This document shows positions 15,826 to 24,074 of a stretch of 64,000 nucleotides of DNA, piece after piece. The stretch covers positions 12,116 to 76,115 of the forward strand of contig CAYJIU010000001.1 of the NCBI GenBank assembly GCA_964370305.1, written 5' to 3'. The notes beneath the pieces were generated by a model. It saw only the letters and a program-made list of their open reading frames with translations. It searched no databases and was not told where the DNA came from. The first letter of the stretch is position 1. Each line of letters starts with the position of its first letter. Made by a program: the position numbers and the translations under genes. Source of the DNA: CAYJAD01 sp964370305 (GTDB lineage Bacteria > Desulfobacterota > Desulfovibrionia > Desulfovibrionales > Desulfovibrionaceae).

Positions 15826-17466
15826 ATGAAAACCAAATTTATCTTTGTTACCGGTGGTGTTCTCTCTTCCTTGGGTAAGGGTTTGGCTGCGGCTTCTTTG
15901 GGAGCACTTTTGCAAGCGCGCGGTCTTTCAGTAACTATTCAAAAGCTTGATCCATATATTAATGTTGACCCAGGTACCATGAATCCCTTTCAACATGGTG
16001 AGGTTTATGTAACCGATGACGGTGCAGAAACCGACCTCGACCTTGGGCATTATGAACGCTACCTTGGTGTGCCCATGTCGCGAAAAAATAATACAACATC
16101 CGGAGCTATTTATAATCAAGTTATAGCTAAAGAACGCCGTGGCGATTACCTTGGGGCTACGGTGCAAGTTATACCGCATATTACCGATGAAATTAAAAGC
16201 AAAGTGCGCGCTTTAGCTGAGGGCGATGACGCACCAGATGTGGCCATTATTGAAATTGGCGGTACGGTGGGTGATATTGAAGGGCTACCATTTTTTGAAG
16301 CCATACGCCAACTTAAATCTGACATCGGGCGCAATAACTGTTTAAATATTCATCTGACTTTAGTGCCATATTTACATTCGGCAGGAGAGCATAAAACTAA
16401 GCCCACTCAGCATAGTGTTAAGGAATTGTTATCTATTGGAATTCAGCCGGATATCATTTTGTGCCGGTGTGAAAAACCCATTGCTGATGAATTAAAGCGC
16501 AAAGTTGCACTTTTTTGTAATGTGGATCAAGATGCAGTATTTTCATCGGTGGATGTGCAAAATGTTTATGAAGTTCCGCTAAAATTTTATGCTGAAGGCT
16601 TTGACCAAAAAGTTGCAATTATGCTGCGACTTCCCGCTAGAAATGCCAACCTTGCCCCGTGGAAAAAACTTATTCAAGACTGTAGCAATGCAACAGGTAA
16701 TGTGACCATTGCTATTGTCGGTAAGTATGTGGAATTAAAAGAAGCTTATAAGAGTTTACATGAAGCCCTAGCCCATGCTGGTATTGCCAATGGGGTTAAG
16801 GTGGATTTTCGTTATGTAAATTCTGAGGATATTAATATAGATAGTGCAGCCAAGGCTTTTGAAGGTTGCCATGGAATTTTAGTTCCCGGTGGTTTTGGTT
16901 ATCGTGGGGTGGAGGGTAAGATTGATGCCATACGCTATGCCCGTGAAAATAAAGTACCTTTCTTTGGTATTTGTTTGGGTATGCAATGTGCGGTTATTGA
17001 ATTTGCGCGCCATATGGCTGATATTGACGATGCTAATTCAGAGGAATTTGCCCCCACAGGTAAAAATAATGTGATTTATTGGATGAGTGAATGGGTTGAC
17101 CCAAATACTGGCAAAAAGGAACATAGGCATACTGACAGTGATAAGGGCGGCACCATGCGCCTTGGCTCTTATGACTGCACTTTACTTAAGGATACTAAGG
17201 CGCACTCTGCCTATGCAACCACTGCCATTAAGGAACGCCACCGCCATCGTTATGAATTTAATAATGATTATTTAGATATTTTGCAAACAAAGGGCATGAT
17301 ATTTAGTGGTACTTCTCCTGACGGTTCTTTGATGGAAATTGTTGAACTGCCTGATCATCCTTGGTTTTTGGGTTGTCAATTTCACCCTGAATTTAAGTCA
17401 ACACCCATGAAGGCACATCCTTTGTTTAGGGATTTTATTGCAGCGGCCATAAAATTTTCAGGTTAA
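15826..17466 (+). CDS. pyrG: CTP synthase
   Basis: 546-aa enzyme converting UTP, ATP and glutamine to CTP. The N-terminal synthetase domain opens with KFIFVTGGVLSSLGKG (P-loop 10-19) and has DPYINVDPGTMNPFQHGEVY; the C-terminal glutamine amidotransferase domain has its nucleophile Cys383 in FGICLGMQCA and the His/Glu pair in FHPEFKS near residue 524. Length is standard. It is followed by a terminator at 17540-17569, so it is likely a single-gene transcript. CTP made here is also a substrate of IspD. Confidence 0.97.
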   Translation: MKTKFIFVTGGVLSSLGKGLAAASLGALLQARGLSVTIQKLDPYINVDPGTMNPFQHGEVYVTDDGAETDLDLGHYERYLGVPMSRKNNTTSGAIYNQVIAKERRGDYLGATVQVIPHITDEIKSKVRALAEGDDAPDVAIIEIGGTVGDIEGLPFFEAIRQLKSDIGRNNCLNIHLTLVPYLHSAGEHKTKPTQHSVKELLSIGIQPDIILCRCEKPIADELKRKVALFCNVDQDAVFSSVDVQNVYEVPLKFYAEGFDQKVAIMLRLPARNANLAPWKKLIQDCSNATGNVTIAIVGKYVELKEAYKSLHEALAHAGIANGVKVDFRYVNSEDINIDSAAKAFEGCHGILVPGGFGYRGVEGKIDAIRYARENKVPFFGICLGMQCAVIEFARHMADIDDANSEEFAPTGKNNVIYWMSEWVDPNTGKKEHRHTDSDKGGTMRLGSYDCTLLKDTKAHSAYATTAIKERHRHRYEFNNDYLDILQTKGMIFSGTSPDGSLMEIVELPDHPWFLGCQFHPEFKSTPMKAHPLFRDFIAAAIKFSG

Positions 17467-17539
17467 ATTTATTGATATAACGATTTAGTCTGGCCATGAT
17501 GCTTTACTCATGGGCTTGGTACTTTTATTGCATAAATTT

Positions 17540-17569
17540 AAGGACAGTGAAAAAACTGTCCTTTTTTTT
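17540..17569 (+). terminator. Intrinsic terminator of pyrG
   Basis: Stem AAGGACAG / CTGTCCTT with loop TGAAAAAA, followed by a run of eight T. It lies 73 bp after the pyrG stop. Confidence 0.92.
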
Positions 17570-17598
17570 GACACAGCTGACTTTAATAGGAGTTCAAC

Positions 17599-17913
17599 AT
17601 GACCCAGCAAATTTCTAATCCTTTGCTTTCTTTTAACAATGATCGCATGGCTGCGCATACGGCATTTCGTACCCCAAGCCCTGTGGCTGCGCAAACTTCT
17701 GCATCTGCGCCTGTGGCCTTGCAAGATACCATGTCCATCGGGCAAGCTGCTCCGGCTTTATCAAGAATGGCAGCTCCAAAACCCACTCAATTAGATGATA
17801 ATCAAGCAGATATGGCCCTTGAGCAAGTGCAACACAATGCTCAGGATGTACTAGCTGCACACAATGGCATTGATCCTGATCGTGTGGCTAGGCTTTTGAG
17901 CTTACTAGAATAG
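17599..17913 (+). CDS. Small protein of unknown function upstream of proB
   Basis: 104-aa protein, not recognised. A good ribosome site (TAGGAG, 6 bp before the ATG) and position between a terminator and proB support it being real. It has no signal peptide or membrane segment. The first ~70 residues are Ala/Pro/Ser/Gln-rich and probably disordered; the last ~35 (DMALEQVQHNAQDVLAAHNG and DPDRVARLLSLLE) should form amphipathic helices. The tail faintly recalls short regulatory or chaperone-bound peptides, but no family can be named. Codon use looks like that of its neighbours. Confidence 0.65.
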   Translation: MTQQISNPLLSFNNDRMAAHTAFRTPSPVAAQTSASAPVALQDTMSIGQAAPALSRMAAPKPTQLDDNQADMALEQVQHNAQDVLAAHNGIDPDRVARLLSLLE

Positions 17914-17997
17914 TGTTATAAATTTCATGACTTGACGATAGTTTTTTATTGTGCAAAGTTATACTTTCAGCATTAATAAAACAATTGAGTTGGAAGT

Positions 17998-19182
17998 ATG
18001 AATTGGCAAGAAAAACGTCAACAAAATCTGAATGATGCACGATGCATTGTGGTAAAAGTCGGTAGTGCAGTTCTTACCGGCACGCAAGGCATTGATGCAA
18101 CTATTTTGAATAATATAGTCAGTCAATTGGCTTTTTTGCGTTCTTTACCCACATCTAAAGGGGGAAAACGCAAAGTTGTACTGGTTTCATCAGGTGCGGT
18201 TGCTGCCGGTAGGGCGGCCCTTAATAAACATGATGTTACTGAAATTTCAGGTCTTTCTGCCAAACAAGCCGCAGCTGCCATTGGTCAAAGTAGGCTTATG
18301 CAGCACTATGACCAAGCCTTTGCCAAGCACCATTTAATGACAGCCCAAGTATTGCTTACCCGCGATGATTTGCGCTCACGCCAACGCTTTTTGAATGCTC
18401 GCAATACATTTGCCGAGCTTTTGGCTTGGGGTGTTGTGCCTGTTGTTAATGAAAATGATACCGTATCTGTGCATGAATTAAAGTTTGGTGATAATGATTG
18501 CCTTTCAAGTCTGCTTGTGAATTTAATTGAGGCTGATTTATTTATAAATTTGACCTCGGCCAACGGCGTACTTAGCAAAAATCCTGACCAAGATCCCAAC
18601 GCTCATATTATGCCATGCATTGAAGCTATTCATGATCTTGACCTCAATGCCCTGTGTGGCGGCAAAACTTCAGTGGGGTCAGGTGGCATGTATTCAAAGC
18701 TTTTAGCTGCTAGGCGGGTGGCTCAACTGGGCGTATCCACTGTTATATTGCCCGGTCGCGTAGCTGATATTATACAAAATTTATTTAGCCTTGGCACTGC
18801 TGCCGATCAATGTGGAACATGGGTTTGTGCCAATAGCCATGCCATAGCTAGGCGTAAATTTTGGCTTGCTTATCAGTCAGATCCTTCTGGTAGCATTGTG
18901 ATAGATAGTGGTGCTGCCAATGCCTTAGGGCAAAAAGGAAGTAGTCTTTTGCCCGGCGGAATTGTTGGTGTTGAGGGTAATTTTCAACAAGGGGCCTTGG
19001 TGCGTATTTTAATGCAAGGCAATGACCAACAAAGCCTAGGGGTTGGGCTTTCCAATTATTCCGCCACTGAGATTAAACGCATCATGGGTCTAAAAAGACA
19101 TGAAGTATCGGCCATTCTTGGTAATGCCCACTATCCAGAAGTTATTCATCGCGATAACCTTTTATTGGATGCAGCTATTTAA
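17998..19182 (+). CDS. proB: Glutamate 5-kinase with PUA domain
   Basis: 394-aa enzyme for the first step of proline synthesis, phosphorylating glutamate. The amino-acid kinase domain covers about 12-275, with VVKVGSAVLTG, VLVSSGAVAAGRAAL, and NENDTVSVHELKFGDNDCLSS; the C-terminal PUA domain (about 295-375) has SGSIVIDSGAANAL and SSLLPGGIVGVEG. Length matches the PUA-containing form. GGAAG precedes the ATG. It is 25 bp upstream of proA, giving the usual proBA pair and substrate channelling of unstable glutamyl phosphate. Confidence 0.95.
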   Translation: MNWQEKRQQNLNDARCIVVKVGSAVLTGTQGIDATILNNIVSQLAFLRSLPTSKGGKRKVVLVSSGAVAAGRAALNKHDVTEISGLSAKQAAAAIGQSRLMQHYDQAFAKHHLMTAQVLLTRDDLRSRQRFLNARNTFAELLAWGVVPVVNENDTVSVHELKFGDNDCLSSLLVNLIEADLFINLTSANGVLSKNPDQDPNAHIMPCIEAIHDLDLNALCGGKTSVGSGGMYSKLLAARRVAQLGVSTVILPGRVADIIQNLFSLGTAADQCGTWVCANSHAIARRKFWLAYQSDPSGSIVIDSGAANALGQKGSSLLPGGIVGVEGNFQQGALVRILMQGNDQQSLGVGLSNYSATEIKRIMGLKRHEVSAILGNAHYPEVIHRDNLLLDAAI

Positions 19183-19207
19183 CCATTTATAATTAAGAGT
19201 GATTTTT

Positions 19208-20473
19208 ATGGATACGACATTTGAGCAAAACATAATACGCATAGGTCAACAAGCCAAAAAAGCCGCCCGCACCCTCATGGGGGCAAGCCCTGCACAAAAA
19301 AATAAAGCTCTAAGCATTTTAGCTAATTTATTAGATAGCAAACGCAATGATATATTTGCGGCCAATGCTAAGGATATGGAAAATGCTAAGGCCAAGGGCA
19401 TGGATAGAGATAGGCTTGATCGCTTATATCTAGCTGATAATATTATTGATGAAATGGTTAGTGCTTGTCACCATGTGGCTGAATTGCCAGACCCTGTGGG
19501 GGCCATGACTACGCAATGGCAAAGACCAAATGGACTATTGGTTGGGCGCATGCGTATTCCGCTTGGGGTTATTGCTATGATTTATGAATCACGCCCCAAT
19601 GTGACCATTGATGCGGCTATTCTTTGTTTTAAAGCGGGTAATGCTGTAATCTTACGTGGTGGTTCTGAGGCTTTGCACTCAAACCTTGCCTTAGCAAAGC
19701 TTTTACATCAAGCTTTAGAGCAAGCCGGGCTACCAGTTAATGTGGCGCAAATAATTGAAACAACAGATAGAAATGTTATTCCAATACTGTGCTCCATGGA
19801 AGATTATATTGATGTGATTATCCCGCGAGGTGGTGAAGATTTAGTGCGCTCAGTAACCAAACAAGCCACCATGCCTGTGCTTAAGCATTATATTGGAGTG
19901 TGTCACGCATTTATTGATGAAAGTGCTAATATGGATGAGGCCTTAAACATTGCTTATAATGGCAAAGTGCAGCGTCCGGGTGTGTGTAATGCTTTAGAAT
20001 GTATACTTATTCATAAAAATATTGCTGATGAATTTTTACCCATGCTTGGGGCAAAGCTTGGCAAGGATGGGGTGGAGTTTAGGGCTTGTGCGAAATCCTT
20101 AGCACTACTTGGGCCTAGTGCGAAAGCTCAAAAACCTGATGATTTAGGTAAAGAATTTCATTCGCTTATCCTTGCAGTCTGTGTTGTTGATGATTTAGAT
20201 GCCGCTATGGAACACATTGCCAAGTATGGCTCACAGCATACAGAAATCATATGCACCAATGATTATGTCAATGCCACGCGCTTTATGCGTGAGGTTGATG
20301 CCTCCATGACTGCGGTCAATGCCTCCACTCGTTTTAATGATGGCGGGCAATTGGGCCTTGGGGCAGAAATTGGCATTTCTACTTCTAAGTTACATTCTTA
20401 TGGGCCCATGGGTGTACTTGAGCTTACAACCACAAAATTTGTAGTCTTTGGTCAAGGTCAAGTGCGAGAATAG
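19208..20473 (+). CDS. proA: Gamma-glutamyl phosphate reductase
   Basis: 421-aa NADPH-dependent aldehyde-dehydrogenase-fold enzyme, second step of proline synthesis. The catalytic cysteine is Cys260 in QRPGVCNALE; IYESRPNVTIDAA and the C-terminal GLGAEIGISTSKLHSYGPMG are ProA signatures. I used the ATG at 19208 rather than the GTG nine bases earlier, with AAGAG as ribosome site. proA is the second gene of proBA. Just after its stop lies a full-length MITE-like element whose first hairpin could stop transcription. Confidence 0.95.
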   Translation: MDTTFEQNIIRIGQQAKKAARTLMGASPAQKNKALSILANLLDSKRNDIFAANAKDMENAKAKGMDRDRLDRLYLADNIIDEMVSACHHVAELPDPVGAMTTQWQRPNGLLVGRMRIPLGVIAMIYESRPNVTIDAAILCFKAGNAVILRGGSEALHSNLALAKLLHQALEQAGLPVNVAQIIETTDRNVIPILCSMEDYIDVIIPRGGEDLVRSVTKQATMPVLKHYIGVCHAFIDESANMDEALNIAYNGKVQRPGVCNALECILIHKNIADEFLPMLGAKLGKDGVEFRACAKSLALLGPSAKAQKPDDLGKEFHSLILAVCVVDDLDAAMEHIAKYGSQHTEIICTNDYVNATRFMREVDASMTAVNASTRFNDGGQLGLGAEIGISTSKLHSYGPMGVLELTTTKFVVFGQGQVRE

Positions 20474-20481
20474 CTATCTTA

Positions 20482-20759
20482 GTCGAAGCTGAAAAAGTCA
20501 TTTTTCAATGACTTTTTGAAAGGCACACTGGCTCCAAATACCCCTTTGGGGTCGCCAGAAGTTAATTCTGGCTTATTTTACGCCGTGCGCAATTTTTCTT
20601 ACAGAAAAATTGCGTTAGTCGTCACGTGAAAAACGTATTTTGGCACCATAAAAATGCCAGAAAAGTGCATTTCATGCCCTTATTTCTGGCATTTTATTTG
20701 TCAATTTTTGCTAAAAAATAATTTATTTTCAATGTTTTGTATAGTTTTTCAGTGTCGAC
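20482..20759. repeat. MITE-like element family 1, full-length copy (278 bp)
   Basis: Terminal inverted repeats GTCGAAGCTGAAAAA and TTTTTCAGTGTCGAC, flanked on both sides by the 7-bp direct repeat TATCTTA (20475-20481 and 20760-20766), the mark of a transposition event. It holds several hairpins: AAAAAGTCATT/AATGACTTTTT, CCCC-TTT-GGGG, GCCAGAA/TTCTGGC, GCAATTTTTCT/AGAAAAATTGC and a long AAAATGCCAGAAA-type stem with an inner GCAT/ATGC. It has no coding capacity and is inverted relative to 55671-55950. It fills the 308-bp gap between proA and the C69 gene. Confidence 0.9.
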
Positions 20760-20781
20760 TATCTTATTGTTTAAACATCAA

Positions 20782-22584
20782 CTACTTGCCTTGCGGCTGT
20801 GCATAGCTTTTAGCTGGGCCATTTTTATAATTGGTAACATCTAACCATTCTTGTGGGTAACCAACAGCTTGCGCCATATTATCAGGTGTACTCACGCGTC
20901 CTTGGGCATACTTTGCCACAAGCTCTTCAAACAGTGTGCGCCAATCTGCCATGGTTGCAACGGCATTATCATTAAACTTTTCACTACGAATTTTTGAGGC
21001 CTGTGCAGGGTCAGTCTTGGCTATTTCCATAAGGTCTTTTTCTAAGCTTATTTGCAAGGCCCTTGCTTTTTCTTCATGCGCATGAGCCCTAGCTTCAATG
21101 TCTTTAACCATATAGGAATATTTTAATTGTGCATAATTGCCCACAAGATTGTATACCCACCAAGCCTCATCCCAAGAAAATTTTCTGGTATCGTTATATT
21201 CATAACTTTTTGGAAGTGGGCCCACTGCCAATGGCACAAAGGTAGAATCTGCTGGACGGTCTAAGGATACCCACAACGTAACACCAAGAGCTAGTGGTAA
21301 ATCTGGTTTTACCTGATTTATGAAAACATAGCCTGTGTAACTCATGCCTATGGGACGCTCCCATGCTCCATATAACTTTGCATCGGGATGACCCACATCA
21401 CCACTAGGGTCATAGGGGCCCAAATAACGTTCTGGTGAGCCAAATGGGCCAGCTGCAACACCCTTGGTCAAGTCAAACTCTGTCCCTTCATAATGATCGC
21501 CATAAATTTCTTGCAATTGCATTAAGCTTATTTTTTTGTCAGGTTTTATGGAAAAAGGGTATGCCCGTGTAAGCCCGTTTTCAACCCAAGGGGATAGTTT
21601 TAACGAAGGTGCTACTAAATCATAGGCACGCCACACTCTACGTAAGGCATAGTAAGGATGACTATATTCACCAACGCTTACGGATGATAGCCAGTCAATG
21701 GGCTTGGATTTATCCTTGGGGGAGCGCCAATTAGCTTTGTCAAGAATAGACTCAAGATTTTTACTCCACATCTGGTCTGGATTGTTAGGCATAAGATCCC
21801 TTATGCTGAATTTATTGGCCGCAACCCAAAACTCACCGTCAGGTACACGTTGGGCTACCCAAAGCCCGCCAGTTCCTGTGGGCGAAGGTGCTACCTCAAA
21901 AACCCAAGCTTCCTTGGCATCGGCTACGGGCAGAGTTTCCCCTGTGCCATAATAACCATACTCTTCAACCAGCTTACCCATTAAAATAACAGCCTCACGC
22001 GCAGTCTTGCAACGTTCAAGCGCGACACGGGAAAGTTCTGCCGTGTAGAACATGCGCTTACCAGCCTTGGGGCCATTACTTATAAATGAACCATTGGTAC
22101 ACTCACCAAACATAAGGCCATGCTCATTGATAATGCCATAATTAGCGTCAATATAAGCATAAGTATGTGCTACTTGCGGAATGTAACCTATGGGGATACT
22201 TTTTTTAGCTTTATCCAGTTGCATGTAGGCAGGGCTTCGGTCACTACCCACAATACGGGGGACAAATACAGCATTAAATTCTGGTAACTCACCAATAGCG
22301 TTAGCAGAAACATAAACTGCGCGTTTGCTCCCTTTAGGCCAGTCCCTTGCAGCTACAAAAACAATACTTTGATCCTGTAAGTGGTCATCGTCTGAATGTG
22401 CCACCAACATACTGCCATCGGCGCTGGCACCAGGGGTTACGATGGCAGTGGTACATGCAGAACCACCTTCAGGCATGGGAGGCAATTTGACCTCTTTATT
22501 ATGTGAATTTTGTGCCCAAATGGTGTTTACTCCCATCAAGGTCAAAAAAATAATCAAAAAAAATAATTGCATGTTCTTATGCAT
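20782..22584 (-). CDS. Secreted C69-family dipeptidase
   Basis: 600-aa peptidase family C69 protein. A Sec signal peptide covers residues 1-24 (cleavage after NTIWA), so it is exported. The Ntn-type nucleophile is Cys44 in GGSACTTAIVTPGASADG, followed by the family pattern MLVAHSDDDH, EHGLMFGECTN and YGYYGTGETLPVADAKEAWV. C69 enzymes cleave dipeptides; processing to expose the cysteine is known for relatives and is inferred here. GGAG lies 5 bp before the ATG. It probably recovers amino acids from periplasmic peptides. Neighbouring genes do not suggest a more specific role. Confidence 0.88.
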   Translation of the reverse strand: MHKNMQLFFLIIFLTLMGVNTIWAQNSHNKEVKLPPMPEGGSACTTAIVTPGASADGSMLVAHSDDDHLQDQSIVFVAARDWPKGSKRAVYVSANAIGELPEFNAVFVPRIVGSDRSPAYMQLDKAKKSIPIGYIPQVAHTYAYIDANYGIINEHGLMFGECTNGSFISNGPKAGKRMFYTAELSRVALERCKTAREAVILMGKLVEEYGYYGTGETLPVADAKEAWVFEVAPSPTGTGGLWVAQRVPDGEFWVAANKFSIRDLMPNNPDQMWSKNLESILDKANWRSPKDKSKPIDWLSSVSVGEYSHPYYALRRVWRAYDLVAPSLKLSPWVENGLTRAYPFSIKPDKKISLMQLQEIYGDHYEGTEFDLTKGVAAGPFGSPERYLGPYDPSGDVGHPDAKLYGAWERPIGMSYTGYVFINQVKPDLPLALGVTLWVSLDRPADSTFVPLAVGPLPKSYEYNDTRKFSWDEAWWVYNLVGNYAQLKYSYMVKDIEARAHAHEEKARALQISLEKDLMEIAKTDPAQASKIRSEKFNDNAVATMADWRTLFEELVAKYAQGRVSTPDNMAQAVGYPQEWLDVTNYKNGPAKSYAQPQGK

Positions 22585-22671
22585 ATGATCTCCTCAACAG
22601 TAAAGGTTTTATTTACTGTATGTTGTGGAAAATAATTGCTTTAATATTTTTGCGGTAAAAGGTAGTATTGC

Positions 22672-22959
22672 TTAGTCCTTGGGGCGATTAGCCACAAAGA
22701 GGACATTTTTTTTAATTTGATTCAAAATTTCAGCGCGGCGCACATTGGGGAAAAGCACTATGGTTCCTCTATGTACATAGTGAGGAGGAAATTCATTAAG
22801 GGTTAGGGCGTATACATCTTGAATATCCTTGGGACTTAAATTTACTTTAGCTTCTTCAATATACTTTTTTAGTTCGGTGCGGACTATATATTCATTACGG
22901 TTGTATACGGCATCAAAGTCCGTGCCCTCAATGCAGTATCGTTGTTTTTCGTGGTGCAT
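22672..22959 (-). CDS. ComFB-domain protein (late competence family), candidate cyclic-dinucleotide receptor
   Basis: 95-aa protein. The stretch NEYIVRTELKKYIEEA followed by SPKDIQDVYALTLNEFPPHY matches the ComFB pattern, in which an acidic/Asp site, ALxLN and PPxY are conserved. Some ComFB-type proteins in cyanobacteria and other bacteria bind cyclic di-nucleotides; whether this one does is inference. I placed the start at 22959 because AGGAG lies 6 bp before that ATG; a longer frame to 23082 would add a Phe-rich, unlikely N terminus. It is followed 87 bp on by the C69 gene, same strand. No signal peptide. Confidence 0.72.
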   Translation of the reverse strand: MHHEKQRYCIEGTDFDAVYNRNEYIVRTELKKYIEEAKVNLSPKDIQDVYALTLNEFPPHYVHRGTIVLFPNVRRAEILNQIKKNVLFVANRPKD

Positions 22960-23167
22960 GGTAGCTCCTAGGAATAGGTTATTATTCATAAAAAATAAAT
23001 TGGTTTTGTATGTAGAAGTATATACGGAAAAAAAACAAAATGGAATAGGTGTTTTTATACAAAATGCATATAAATTTATCAAAGTCTAAGACCTTTTGCA
23101 CAATTGTGTAGGGGCTTCTTGTATTTTGACTTGTAAAAAACTAGATTATGCTTGACAACACCTTAAA

Positions 23168-23821
23168 ATGATAGTACTTTGCCAACCCATGAAAGCACCA
23201 ATGAAGTTTATGAATAATAGATTTGTTTTGTGTTGTCTGATACTTATGTGCCCTTTTATTTTTTTGGGCTGTGCCACAAAAGCTCCCGTAGAAGACTCTA
23301 TTTCCAAACAAGAAAGATACGCTCAATATTTTCAAGAACACCACAAGGCTATACTTGTACCCACTGCCGAGAGTGCTTTGGGAACAAAGTATAAGTTTGG
23401 TGGTACCAGTGAACAAGGTTTTGATTGTTCGGGCTTTGTAAAGTGGGTTTATAGCCATGCTGGTGTTAATTTGCCGCGTACAGCGCGTGAGCAATCAAGA
23501 CTTGGTGAACTTGTAAAAAAAGAATCGGATATGCAAGTGGGTGATATTGTAGCTTTTTATCATCCAAGGCGTGGTTATCATACCGGTATATATTTGGGTG
23601 AAGGTAAGTTTGTGCATAGCCCACGTAGACGAAAATCTGTGCGTGTGAGTGAACTATCTACTTCTTATTTTAGCAAAAACTTTTTAGGTGCGCGGCGAGT
23701 GGTCGAAAATATAAAAGAAGCAGAAATGGGTGCCGCGCAAGAACTTCTTGAAAAATATGAATTAAAATCCAAAGCTCAGGCCAAAGCTAAAAGCAAATCC
23801 AAGAAAAGTAAAAAAAGTTGA
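23168..23821 (+). CDS. NlpC/P60-family lipoprotein, peptidoglycan endopeptidase
   Basis: Up to 217 aa. A lipoprotein signal ends in FIFLGC, so the enzyme is lipid-anchored. The NlpC/P60 domain (about residues 68-180) carries the catalytic Cys in GFDCSGFV, the His in GYHTGIYLG and a third polar residue (His in KFVHSP). These enzymes cut peptide stems of peptidoglycan. The C terminus is a Lys/Ser/Ala-rich tail of about 20 residues that could bind the wall or nucleic acid. The start is uncertain: ATGs at 23168, 23189, 23201 and 23210 all precede the signal peptide and none has a strong ribosome site. Confidence 0.88.
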   Translation: MIVLCQPMKAPMKFMNNRFVLCCLILMCPFIFLGCATKAPVEDSISKQERYAQYFQEHHKAILVPTAESALGTKYKFGGTSEQGFDCSGFVKWVYSHAGVNLPRTAREQSRLGELVKKESDMQVGDIVAFYHPRRGYHTGIYLGEGKFVHSPRRRKSVRVSELSTSYFSKNFLGARRVVENIKEAEMGAAQELLEKYELKSKAQAKAKSKSKKSKKS

Positions 23822-23844
23822 AACCTTTGCACTTAAAATTTGAT

Positions 23845-23880
23845 AATACGACTTTCTGGCTTGACCAAGAAAGTCGTATT
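23845..23880 (+). terminator. Hairpin after the NlpC/P60 gene
   Basis: Perfect 13-bp stem AATACGACTTTCT / AGAAAGTCGTATT with a 10-base loop, 24 bp after the stop. There is no T tract, so it may act as a 3' stabiliser rather than a classic terminator. Confidence 0.55.
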
Positions 23881-23887
23881 GATGTCT

Positions 23888-23950
23888 AGGCAACACTGAA
23901 AAAACATGACAAACATCTGAAACAATTTATTTTACTCCGTGCAAGTTTTT
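23888..23950. repeat. MITE-like element family 1, degraded fragment
   Basis: Contains CACTGAAAAAACATGACAAA and TTATTTTACTCCGTGC, resembling two separate parts of the 20482-20759 copy (CACTGAAAAACTATACAAA and TTATTTTACGCCGTGC). Ends and target duplication are no longer clear. Confidence 0.45.
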
Positions 23951-23965
23951 TGTTTAGTAAATAAA

Positions 23966-23995
23966 GCGGCCTCCTCAAATACTTGGGGAGGCCGC
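23966..23995 (-). terminator. Intrinsic terminator downstream of ppaC
   Basis: Stem GCGGCCTCC / GGAGGCCGC. On the minus strand it is followed by TTTATTT, 80 bp after the ppaC stop. On the plus strand it is followed by TACTTTT, so it may work both ways. Confidence 0.75.
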
Positions 23996-24074
23996 TACTT
24001 TTAGGTAAGAGTCTTAATTTATAAACTATTTAATTTTTTGTCTCATGCGATTATGCATAAGGCTTAGTTCTAAC

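Noticed and set aside
23126..23152. Promoter TTGACT / TATGCT before the NlpC/P60 gene
   Set aside because: Spacer is 15 bp and the -10 box is weak; possible but not strong enough to list.
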